Notes under the pieces: generated by a model
Told to the model about the DNA's origin: nothing
The model's input: the letters and a program-made list of their open reading frames with translations, nothing else
Database searches by the model: none
Program-made: the position numbers and the translations under genes
Part shown: piece by piece, positions 1-5,827 of the stretch
Layout: every line of letters begins with the position of its first letter
Position numbering within the stretch: the first letter of the stretch is position 1
NCBI GenBank assembly: GCA_903831635.1
Contig: CAIKYN010000266.1
Coordinates: 1 to 8,405, forward strand
DNA length: 8,405 bases
Reading direction: 5' to 3'
Source of the DNA: an uncultured Spartobacteria bacterium
GTDB taxonomy: Bacteria > Verrucomicrobiota > Verrucomicrobiia > Chthoniobacterales > UBA6821

Positions 1-293
1 AGTTTCTCGGCCTCAATCGTCAACTCAACGGCCTCTGAGGTGGCATTGGATCCGGTGCCCGCGATGACCAATACTCTCTTTGCTGCTACCTTAACGGCAA
101 TCTCGATAACCCGGCGATGTTCCTCATGACTCAGGGTGGGGGACTCACCCGTGGTTCCGACTGGGACGATACCAGAGATCCCTCCTTGAATCTGGCCCTC
201 AATCAGAGCTATCAGCGCCTCTTCATCTAGTGCGTCATCCTTGAAGGGGGTAACGAGTGCCGTATGGGCACCTGCAAAGGAGATCGATGACAT
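1..293 (-). CDS. dapA: 4-hydroxy-tetrahydrodipicolinate synthase, N-terminal part (cut by window edge)
   Basis: DapA condenses pyruvate with aspartate semialdehyde in the cytoplasm, the first committed step of lysine and meso-diaminopimelate synthesis. The first 97 residues are visible; the rest lies beyond the left edge. The product opens MSSISFAGAHTALVTPF, the usual TIM-barrel first strand. It then shows GIVPVGTTGESPTLSHEEH around residues 41-59, where Thr47 and Thr48 match the pyruvate-carboxylate-binding threonine pair, and VIAGTGSNAT around residues 73-82, also typical of DapA. The Schiff-base lysine would lie beyond residue 97 and cannot be checked. The ATG lies 18 bp after the dapF stop, so the two are very likely cotranscribed. 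No Shine-Dalgarno sequence precedes the ATG; the bases just before it are a pyrimidine run, CTTTTTCCC. Other members of the DapA/NAL superfamily are possible, but the motifs and the dapF neighbour make dapA the clear choice. Confidence 0.93.
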   Translation of the reverse strand, partial: MSSISFAGAHTALVTPFKDDALDEEALIALIEGQIQGGISGIVPVGTTGESPTLSHEEHRRVIEIAVKVAAKRVLVIAGTGSNATSEAVELTIEAEK

Positions 294-311
294 GGGAAAA
301 AGTTTTACGGT

Positions 312-1118
312 TTAGATGGTCACTGAGCCAGTGAAAACAAAATCAGCCGGACCCGAGAGTGTCACTGCGACAGGATGTCCGTTTTCCAGAATAAAACCTA
401 CTTCAAGAGTATCTTCACCACGAACTTGAACGGAGATGGGAGAGGGGGCCTTGGTGAGATGGTGATGGATAAGGGCGGCGGCAACAACCCCAGTACCACA
501 GGCCAGAGTCTCATCCTCAACCCCGCGTTCATACGTGCGGATGGCAAGAGTACCTGGTTCCAGAACCTGCACGAAATTGGCATTTGTTCCAGCGGGAGCA
601 AAACGCTGATGCTGGCGAAGCGCGCGTCCCAATTCAAAAACCGGAGTCTCCTCCAGATTCTTCACAAAGGTGACGGCATGGGGAACCCCTGTATTCAGAG
701 AATGAACCTCCATGTCCCGATCAAGCACGCGAAGTGAGTGGGCCAACTGAAGGCTGTGGGGCTCGCTCATGCGGAGGCGGACCCGGTCGTCTGGAAGAAG
801 CTCGGCGGAGAGGATTCCGGCCTCGGTCTGGAATGAAAAGCTGCCGGCATTCAGTCCAAGCAAGCGCGCCGTGAATCGAGAAAAGCAGCGGGCTCCGTTG
901 CCACACATCTCAGCCTCGCCACCATCGGCATTGTAATAACGCATCCGGGGAAGCTCAGGCGAACCTTCGACCGCAATCAGGCCATCGGCCCCGATGCCTC
1001 GGTGACGATCGCAGAGAAGCTCAATCTGCTCGCGGGTTAGGCTATGGGAGCCGTCACGGTTATCCACCATGACGAAGTCATTCCCGGCGCCGTTCATCTT
1101 GGTGAACTCCAAAGTCAT
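312..1118 (-). CDS. dapF: Diaminopimelate epimerase
   Basis: DapF interconverts LL- and meso-diaminopimelate without a cofactor, supplying meso-DAP for peptidoglycan and for lysine. The 268 residues are normal for the family. Both catalytic cysteines of the two-base mechanism are present: Cys72 in AEMCGNGARC and Cys207 in TLACGTGVVAAA. Substrate-binding elements are also visible: Asn9 to Asp14 in MNGAGNDF, Asn63 in YYNADGG, Asn179 and Asn181 in GTNANF, and Glu197-Arg198 in YERGVED. The two mirrored halves typical of the fold are each represented by one cysteine motif. It lies 50 bp after the DUF1275 gene and 18 bp before dapA, all on the minus strand, with no convincing terminator or promoter in either gap. 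The start is the ATG immediately before TLEFTKMNGAGNDF; a weak GTAGG lies directly against it. It appears intact. Confidence 0.97.
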   Translation of the reverse strand: MTLEFTKMNGAGNDFVMVDNRDGSHSLTREQIELLCDRHRGIGADGLIAVEGSPELPRMRYYNADGGEAEMCGNGARCFSRFTARLLGLNAGSFSFQTEAGILSAELLPDDRVRLRMSEPHSLQLAHSLRVLDRDMEVHSLNTGVPHAVTFVKNLEETPVFELGRALRQHQRFAPAGTNANFVQVLEPGTLAIRTYERGVEDETLACGTGVVAAALIHHHLTKAPSPISVQVRGEDTLEVGFILENGHPVAVTLSGPADFVFTGSVTI

Positions 1119-1168
1119 CCTACAAGTATGAGGGCGCTTGGCTCCCTAGTCACGCCGCAAAGCAAGGC

Positions 1169-1870
1169 TCAGCAGCGGCTTTGATTTCTACTCGTTCGAA
1201 ATTCCTCGGCAAGGCCGACCAGGGCAAGCAGTCCGCCACATACCATGGTGGCAACGGATGCGTGAAATCCCCGTTGAACTCCTCCTGCAAGAGCACCGAT
1301 AAAGTAGACGCTGAAAACCATCAGCGGAAACCAGGGGGAGGGTTGATCCGTGACAAAACCGGGCACCATGATTCCCCAAAGATGCTGGACGGCGCGAGTC
1401 ACCCCCGTGGCCAAGGTGCCGGTCACCGCCGTGGAGGTTCCCGCTCCGGGAAAGTTCAAGTGCAGGAGTGCGCTTGCCTGCATGCCCATCGCGGCAGCAA
1501 GGGCCAAGAGAATTCCACTGGAATAGATGATTTTCCCATTCCCCATGGCGACACCGGCCCCGAGCAGAGCACATCCTGCAATCATAAACACCAGATTCAC
1601 GCTACGCGACCAAACCATGCGCTGGGAGCGGATCAGCAATGCCGCGATGGCGCTTCCGAAGCAAAACCCTAAGATGATCAGGAAAGCATGGGTTTCCCGT
1701 TGGGACGCGGCAGCATGATTAACGACCGAAATCGCAAGAACTACCGAATTCCCCGTCATATTGGCCGGAAAAACACCTGCATTCACGAAGGAGATCGCGT
1801 CTATACAGCCAGCAAGGGATGCGAGAAGAAGGACAAAGGTGTGGTGAACCTTGTCATGCTTGGGGTTCAT
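1169..1870 (-). CDS. DUF1275 (YoaK-like) integral membrane protein
   Basis: This 233-residue multi-pass membrane protein matches the DUF1275/YoaK family, whose function is not established. The N-terminal signature is clear: LLASLAGCIDAISFVNAG (residues 15-32) followed by VFPANMTGNSVVL (33-45), the conserved Gly-x-x-Asp-Ala and Asn-Met-Thr-Gly-Asn elements. A second signature, GMQASALLHL (129-138) with TGTLATGV (150-157), lies in the middle. Hydrophobic segments fall roughly at residues 11-32, 61-80, 91-110, 114-136, 180-199 and 206-223, consistent with about six helices. Its ATG overlaps the trpA stop codon in the sequence ATGA, so translation is probably coupled to trpA by reinitiation; no Shine-Dalgarno sequence is seen. 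Placement between trpA and the dap genes suggests a link with amino-acid metabolism or transport, but that is inference from position only. Confidence 0.88.
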   Translation of the reverse strand: MNPKHDKVHHTFVLLLASLAGCIDAISFVNAGVFPANMTGNSVVLAISVVNHAAASQRETHAFLIILGFCFGSAIAALLIRSQRMVWSRSVNLVFMIAGCALLGAGVAMGNGKIIYSSGILLALAAAMGMQASALLHLNFPGAGTSTAVTGTLATGVTRAVQHLWGIMVPGFVTDQPSPWFPLMVFSVYFIGALAGGVQRGFHASVATMVCGGLLALVGLAEEFRTSRNQSRC

Positions 1871-2697
1871 TGGAACATGGACCAGCCATTCTTGCGGTGA
1901 ACCGCCTCGGCGATGGGGCGCACGAAATCAGCAATTTTAGAGGGAAGCTCCGGCGTATCGCCGATTTCGGCAATCTGACGGACGATGGCGCTGCCGACGA
2001 CGACTCCATCTGCGAGGCCTGCCACGGTGGCAGCCTGTTCTGGATTCGAGATGCCGAATCCCACAGCCACCGGTACCTTGGTGAGGGCACGGATGGCGGC
2101 AACACGTTCGGCGATATCGGTCGAGAGACTGGTCTGCTCGCCGGTGACTCCTTCACGGGAGACATAGTAGATGAATCCCTCAGCGGCATCGGTGATCTCC
2201 TTGAGGCGCTCCGGAGGCGTCGTTGGAGCGATCAGGCGAATGGATTTTAGTCCGTGGTTGGAAGCAAGCTCGGTGTTCCTGGCAGCTTCCTGAGGCGGGA
2301 GATCCAGAAGAAGAAGGCCATCGGCGCCGGCTGCTGCTGCGTCCTGCTGGAATTTCTCGAATCCGTAGATGTAGATGGGATTGAGGTAGGCGAAGAGAAC
2401 AATCGGGATTTGGCTGGTCTTGCGGATCTCACGGACGAGATCGAGGATTCCAGGAACAGAGGCGCCAGCTGCCAGGGCACGTCCGGCTGCCATCTGAATG
2501 GTTGCACCATCAGCCAGTGGATCCGAAAAAGGAATTCCAAGTTCCAGGAGGTCAACCCCGGCCTTTTCCATCTCGAGGGCAACCTTTGCTGAGGCGCTCA
2601 ATGTTGGATCTCCGCCAGTGATGTAGGCGATCATTGCGGGTTTTGCCTCAGACTTGAGTCTGGCAAAGAGTGTGTCGATTCGGTTCTCGCTATTCAT
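1867..2697 (-). CDS. trpA: Tryptophan synthase alpha subunit
   Basis: TrpA cleaves indole-3-glycerol phosphate to indole and glyceraldehyde 3-phosphate and channels indole to TrpB in the alpha2-beta2 complex. The 276-residue product has the expected TIM-barrel motifs: AYITGGDPTL (residues 24-33), then LLELGIPFSDPLADG (50-64), where Glu52 and Asp63 match the two catalytic acids (Glu49 and Asp60 in E. coli). A FIYYVSREGVTGEQ segment forms the loop after strand 6, and GFGISNPEQA and DGVVVGSAIV near the end match the phosphate-binding region. The frame extends 20 codons upstream to a TTG, but those residues do not resemble a TrpA N-terminus. The ATG giving MNSENRIDTLFARLK aligns with the family start and has a well-placed promoter. 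No trpB is adjacent: the upstream neighbour is an unrelated membrane protein. The stop overlaps the start of the DUF1275 gene. Confidence 0.95.
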   Translation of the reverse strand: MNSENRIDTLFARLKSEAKPAMIAYITGGDPTLSASAKVALEMEKAGVDLLELGIPFSDPLADGATIQMAAGRALAAGASVPGILDLVREIRKTSQIPIVLFAYLNPIYIYGFEKFQQDAAAAGADGLLLLDLPPQEAARNTELASNHGLKSIRLIAPTTPPERLKEITDAAEGFIYYVSREGVTGEQTSLSTDIAERVAAIRALTKVPVAVGFGISNPEQAATVAGLADGVVVGSAIVRQIAEIGDTPELPSKIADFVRPIAEAVHRKNGWSMFQ

Positions 2698-2710
2698 GGG
2701 AAAGACTCTG

Positions 2711-2739
2711 ATCAAAGGCTGAAATGTCACTGGAGACAA
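2711..2739 (-). promoter_or_regulatory. Predicted sigma70-like promoter for trpA operon
   Basis: On the minus strand TTGTCT (2739-2734) and TTTGAT (2716-2711) are separated by exactly 17 bases, each matching four of six consensus positions. The -10 ends 13 bases before the trpA ATG, so transcription would begin about 6 nt before the start codon, within TTTCCC. The stretch upstream of the -35, about 2761-2800, is strongly AT-rich and could act as an UP element. Support is by pattern and by the identical spacing at lepA; there is no experimental evidence. Confidence 0.42.
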
Positions 2740-2760
2740 CCTTTGGCTCTTCCCCAAGCT

Positions 2761-2774
2761 GTTATTTTAATAAC
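2761..2774. promoter_or_regulatory. AT-rich palindrome upstream of trpA promoter
   Basis: GTTATT-TT-AATAAC is a perfect 6-bp inverted repeat with a 2-bp centre. It sits 21 bp upstream of the predicted trpA -35 box, in the 133-bp gap between trpA and the hypothetical membrane-protein gene. The position would suit an activator or repressor half-site pair. It does not resemble the E. coli TrpR operator. Short AT palindromes arise by chance in AT-rich DNA, so the regulatory reading is tentative. Confidence 0.25.
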
Positions 2775-2830
2775 TACAGATAATATATGTCATGAATAAT
2801 GGAGTGAAGGAAAAGAAAGGCCTCGAAATC

Positions 2831-3406
2831 CTAGTCTCCCAACTTTTTGAGAATCTCGATCTCTGCCACCATGGAGTCGGCTTGATCACCGGCAGTAGCA
2901 GTCTGACTTGGCCCATGGTAAATGAAACCATCCTTCTGAGCTGCCATCTGCAGACTTCCTGAAAGTTCGGGCCACTCCTTGCTGGAAATAATCACAATGA
3001 TTCGGATGCGGTCATTATCAACAGCCTCCACATACTGAAGATGGCGCTCAGTCAATAGTGAATGAATCTCACTCGTGGCTTTGGTAATGGATGCTGCGGG
3101 TGCCTGAATCTGTACCTCTTTCATCTTGGGACTTAGCTGAGGTACCTTGATGGCGCCGGCAGCAGCCTTCTCAAGCATCGCCCTTAACCCACCCAAATCA
3201 TTCGATTCATGAACGTTCTCCTCGGGCGCCTTGGTGTTCTGGTCCGATTGTGCTCTCTTTTCCCGCCCAAGAACTGCCGATAGTCCTGACTTTGTCATTG
3301 CGACCCCCATTGATAAAAAGGGAACGGTTAGCAGCGTGATTAGAACTAAGACCAAGATCCAGATCCACGCCTTGGATCGACCGGAGGGTTCATCATTATC
3401 TCTCAT
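2831..3406 (-). CDS. Hypothetical single-pass membrane protein
   Basis: I do not recognise this 191-residue protein. A short polar N-terminus with positive residues (RSK, 10-12) leads into one hydrophobic segment, about residues 13-37, predicted to anchor the protein with the C-terminus outside the cytoplasm. A charged, low-complexity linker (about 38-72) follows. The rest is a small soluble domain: a helix near 103-120 (SITKATSEIHSLLTERHL), paired strands YVEAV and RIRIIVIIS, a second helix after WPELSGSLQMAAQKDG, then FIYHG and a final strand or helix VAEIEILKKL. That order suggests a ferredoxin-like alpha/beta sandwich, but this is a guess from the residue pattern. No cysteines and no catalytic motif are visible. 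The gene diverges from lepA, and 133 bp separates it from trpA downstream. A weak AGGG lies 9 nt before the ATG. Confidence 0.72.
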   Translation of the reverse strand: MRDNDEPSGRSKAWIWILVLVLITLLTVPFLSMGVAMTKSGLSAVLGREKRAQSDQNTKAPEENVHESNDLGGLRAMLEKAAAGAIKVPQLSPKMKEVQIQAPAASITKATSEIHSLLTERHLQYVEAVDNDRIRIIVIISSKEWPELSGSLQMAAQKDGFIYHGPSQTATAGDQADSMVAEIEILKKLGD

Positions 3407-3427
3407 CTATTAAAACCCTGTGACGTG

Positions 3428-3457
3428 ATTACTCAGGAATCAAGTTCAAAGAAACAA
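3428..3457 (-). promoter_or_regulatory. Possible promoter for the hypothetical membrane-protein gene
   Basis: On the minus strand TTGTTT (3457-3452) and AGTAAT (3433-3428) are 18 bases apart; the -10 matches four of six consensus positions and the -35 three. The -10 ends 21 nt before the ATG, leaving a short leader that would include the weak AGGG ribosome-binding site. It is back to back with the lepA promoter. This is a weak pattern match. Confidence 0.25.
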
Positions 3458-3510
3458 GCTGACACCAAAGATCGATCTCTCATCCAAGTGTACCAGATGC
3501 ACCAAGAGGA

Positions 3511-3539
3511 TTGACCCTGTTCATCTAGTGGACGATATT
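3511..3539 (+). promoter_or_regulatory. Predicted sigma70-like promoter for lepA
   Basis: TTGACC (3511-3516; five of six consensus positions) and GATATT (3534-3539; four of six) are separated by exactly 17 bases. The -10 ends 13 bases before the lepA ATG. A start point about 7 bases past the -10 would fall at 3546-3547 and give a leader of only 6-7 nt (TTCTCC), too short for a Shine-Dalgarno sequence. None is present, so promoter and start codon agree on a near-leaderless mRNA. Confidence 0.5.
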
Positions 3540-3552
3540 CACTAGCTTCTCC

Positions 3553-5346
3553 ATGTCTGTTCAGAATACTCGCAACTTTTGCATCATTGCCCATATCGAT
3601 CACGGGAAAACCACCCTCTCGGACCGTCTTCTGGAGGTCACGAACACGATCGCTAATCGAGACAAGCAGGAGCAGGTACTCGACTCCATGGATCTGGAGC
3701 GTGAGCGCGGGATCACCATCAAGTCGCACCCGGTCTCCATGCAGTATCGGGCCAAGGATGGTCAGGAATACACGCTCAATCTCATGGACACTCCAGGTCA
3801 TGTGGACTTCGCCTACGAGGTCTCCCGTAGCCTCGCCGCCTGCGAAGGGGCTATCCTTGTCGTGGATGCGGCTCAGGGAGTCGAAGCGCAGACCATGGCC
3901 AACATCCATCTCGCCCACAAGCAAGGGCTGACGATCATCCCGGTCATTAATAAAATCGATCTACCGAATGCTGATCTCCCAACGGTTAAAAAACAGCTGG
4001 AGGACCTCCTCGCCATCCCTGCCGAGGAGGCGATTCCCGCAAGTGCCAAGGCCGGCATCGGAATCGTCGATATTTTGGAGGCAGTCGTTCATCGTGTCCC
4101 CCCACCCCCGGAGGGAGACGGAACTCTGAGGGCTCTTGTCTTTGACTCACTCTTTGACACCTACCGCGGAGTCGTCAGCTATATTCGAGTCTTCTCGGGT
4201 AATCTCAAGGCTGGAACCCAGGTGAAACTCATGTCGACCAACCAGTCCTATGAGGTTAAGGAGGTTGGTATCTTCACCCCGAAGATGACTGCAACAGGAG
4301 CGATGGGCCCCGGTGATGTCGGCTATTTCATCGGCAATATCAAGAGCACGGCCGAGATCAAGATCGGCGATACTCTGACCGATACCAAAAAGCCTGCCTC
4401 CGAACCCCTCCCCGGATTCAAGGAAGTTCAGCCGATGGTCTTCAGTGGCATCTATCCGATCAATACCGCTGACTTCGAGCAACTCAAGACCGCCATGGGT
4501 AAGCTCCAGATCAACGACGCCGCCTTCAACTACATGCCCGAGAGCTCTGTTGCGCTTGGGTTTGGCTTCCGTTGCGGTTTCCTGGGACTCCTTCACATGG
4601 AGATCATTGTTGAGCGCCTTCGCCGCGAGTACGACATGGATATCATCGCGACCTATCCGAGCGTCGTTTACGAAGTCGTGAAGACCAATGGAGAGACCCT
4701 GATGGTCGATAACCCGGCCAACCTTCCCGACATGAGCGTCGTCGAGGAGATCCGCGAACCGGTCGTGAAGTGCTTTGTCATGATCCCCAACGAGAATATC
4801 GGCGACATCATGCAGATCATGATGGACAAGCGCGGCATCGTGGAGAGCACCGACTCGATCGATACCCGGCGCGTCATGATCACTGCAGTCCTTCCACTAA
4901 ACGAGATCCTTGTCGACTTCCACGATAAGATCAAATCAGTTACCCGTGGCTACGGATCGCTTGATTATGAGCCCGCTGGCTACCGTGCCGATCGCATGGT
5001 CAAGCTCGAGATGCTGGTTAACGGAGAGCCCGTGGATGCCTTCTCAAGTATCGTCCACCGTGACAAGGCCGAAGGCCGCGGCCGCTCATTGGCTACCAAA
5101 CTCAAGGATGTCATTCCCACACAGATGTATCAGGTTGCCATCCAAGCTGCCGTCGGGGGCAAGATCGTGGCCCGAGAGAGCATAGGCGCCATGCGTAAGA
5201 ATGTGACCGCCAAATGCTACGGAGGTGACATCACTCGTAAACGCAAGCTCCTTGAGAAACAGAAAGAGGGAAAAAAGCGCATGAAGGCGATCGGCCAGGT
5301 AAATATCCCGCAAGAGGCCTTCATTGAGGTTCTTAAAACAAACTAA
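3553..5346 (+). CDS. lepA: Elongation factor 4 (LepA), ribosome-associated GTPase
   Basis: LepA is an EF-G-like translational GTPase that binds the ribosome and has been linked to back-translocation and to initiation or 30S biogenesis. The 597 residues are full length. G-domain motifs are intact: P-loop AHIDHGKT (13-20), switch I ERERGITIKS (49-58), DTPGH with catalytic His83 (79-83), NKID (133-136) and SAKAGIG for G5. After the domain II beta-barrel come the GFGFRCGFLGLLHMEI block and, near the C-terminus, the LepA-specific NVTAKCYGGDITRKRKL and KEGKKRMKAIGQVNIPQEAF segments, which separate it from EF-G. The switch-I-proximal SHPVSM replaces the AQSVTL of E. coli LepA and resembles the AHPVTM I recall from chlamydial LepA. 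The gene stands alone on the plus strand, with its own promoter and no Shine-Dalgarno sequence. It converges on the ecotin gene with only 19 bp between stop codons and no clear terminator hairpin. Confidence 0.97.
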   Translation: MSVQNTRNFCIIAHIDHGKTTLSDRLLEVTNTIANRDKQEQVLDSMDLERERGITIKSHPVSMQYRAKDGQEYTLNLMDTPGHVDFAYEVSRSLAACEGAILVVDAAQGVEAQTMANIHLAHKQGLTIIPVINKIDLPNADLPTVKKQLEDLLAIPAEEAIPASAKAGIGIVDILEAVVHRVPPPPEGDGTLRALVFDSLFDTYRGVVSYIRVFSGNLKAGTQVKLMSTNQSYEVKEVGIFTPKMTATGAMGPGDVGYFIGNIKSTAEIKIGDTLTDTKKPASEPLPGFKEVQPMVFSGIYPINTADFEQLKTAMGKLQINDAAFNYMPESSVALGFGFRCGFLGLLHMEIIVERLRREYDMDIIATYPSVVYEVVKTNGETLMVDNPANLPDMSVVEEIREPVVKCFVMIPNENIGDIMQIMMDKRGIVESTDSIDTRRVMITAVLPLNEILVDFHDKIKSVTRGYGSLDYEPAGYRADRMVKLEMLVNGEPVDAFSSIVHRDKAEGRGRSLATKLKDVIPTQMYQVAIQAAVGGKIVARESIGAMRKNVTAKCYGGDITRKRKLLEKQKEGKKRMKAIGQVNIPQEAFIEVLKTN

Positions 5347-5365
5347 TCGTTTTTAGGACACTGAG

Positions 5366-5827
5366 TTACCCCTTAGGCATTGCTTTGGTCTTCTCGTCAG
5401 CATGCCAGATTCGATATCGTACCATGACCCCGGTTGGTACATAAACCGCAAGAGGGAGATGACTGTTATAACGAAGGAGTTCCGGTTCGCCTCCGAGTGT
5501 GATGAAGCGTTCGATTTTGGGTTTGTCAGGATCCACTGCCATCATTGTGCCTGCCATGGGGCCAAGGGATTTTAGGAGATAGCGATCATAACCCCATCCG
5601 GGAATCATTTCTGTCTCTAGACGTCCCCCGAAGAAGTAGCGGTTCTGGGGATCTAGTTTCATGGTTTTGCCAACGATCAACTGCACTTTTAACAAATCCT
5701 CATTTTCCATTTTAGGGAGGTAAATCACATAACGGCTCATTCCCTCTCCTGCAGGAGGAAAAGCCTTCAAAGAATCTGCTGCTTGAACGGCTGATACGAC
5801 CAGCATCAAGAAAAGAAGAAATCTCAT
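5366..5827 (-). CDS. eco: Ecotin-family periplasmic serine protease inhibitor
   Basis: Ecotin is a dimeric periplasmic inhibitor of trypsin-fold serine proteases. The 153-residue product begins with a signal peptide (MRFLLFLMLVVSAVQA, cleavage probably before ADS). The mature part follows ecotin throughout: EGMSRYVIYLP, LKVQLIVGKTMKLD, FFGGRLE, PGWGYDRY, the reactive loop GTMMAV with predicted P1 Met95, then LRYNSHLPLAVYVP and VRYRIWHADEK from the dimer-forming C-terminal arm. Unlike E. coli ecotin, the mature protein has no cysteine: Pro60 and Val98 stand where the loop-bracing disulfide cysteines would be. The N-terminal mature segment is a few residues shorter. The frame runs open 21 codons upstream, but the ATG chosen starts the signal peptide and overlaps the stop of the preceding gene as ATGA, so translation is likely coupled. 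It is the last gene of a three-gene operon. Confidence 0.9.
   Translation of the reverse strand: MRFLLFLMLVVSAVQAADSLKAFPPAGEGMSRYVIYLPKMENEDLLKVQLIVGKTMKLDPQNRYFFGGRLETEMIPGWGYDRYLLKSLGPMAGTMMAVDPDKPKIERFITLGGEPELLRYNSHLPLAVYVPTGVMVRYRIWHADEKTKAMPKG

Noticed and set aside
1181..1672. 163-codon plus-strand open frame across the DUF1275 gene
   Set aside because: Highly charged low-complexity translation opposite a clear multi-pass membrane protein; a shadow frame.
1819..2250. 143-codon plus-strand open frame across trpA
   Set aside because: Opposite the conserved TrpA coding sequence, Gly/Asp-rich and without recognisable motifs.
2698..2757. Upstream TTG start that would lengthen TrpA by 20 residues
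   Set aside because: The added residues do not resemble a TrpA N-terminus and overlap the predicted promoter; the ATG at 2697 aligns with the family start.
3433..3924. 163-codon open frame antisense to the lepA 5' end
   Set aside because: It overlaps the conserved lepA G domain, has no recognisable domain, and is best explained as a shadow of lepA codon usage.
4147..4596. 149-codon open frame antisense within lepA
   Set aside because: Composition mirrors the opposite-strand codons and no protein family is recognisable.
5347..5365. Terminator between convergent lepA and ecotin
   Set aside because: The 19-bp gap and flanks hold only a poor inverted repeat (GGACAC/GTTACC, two mismatches) without a proper T run after a stem.
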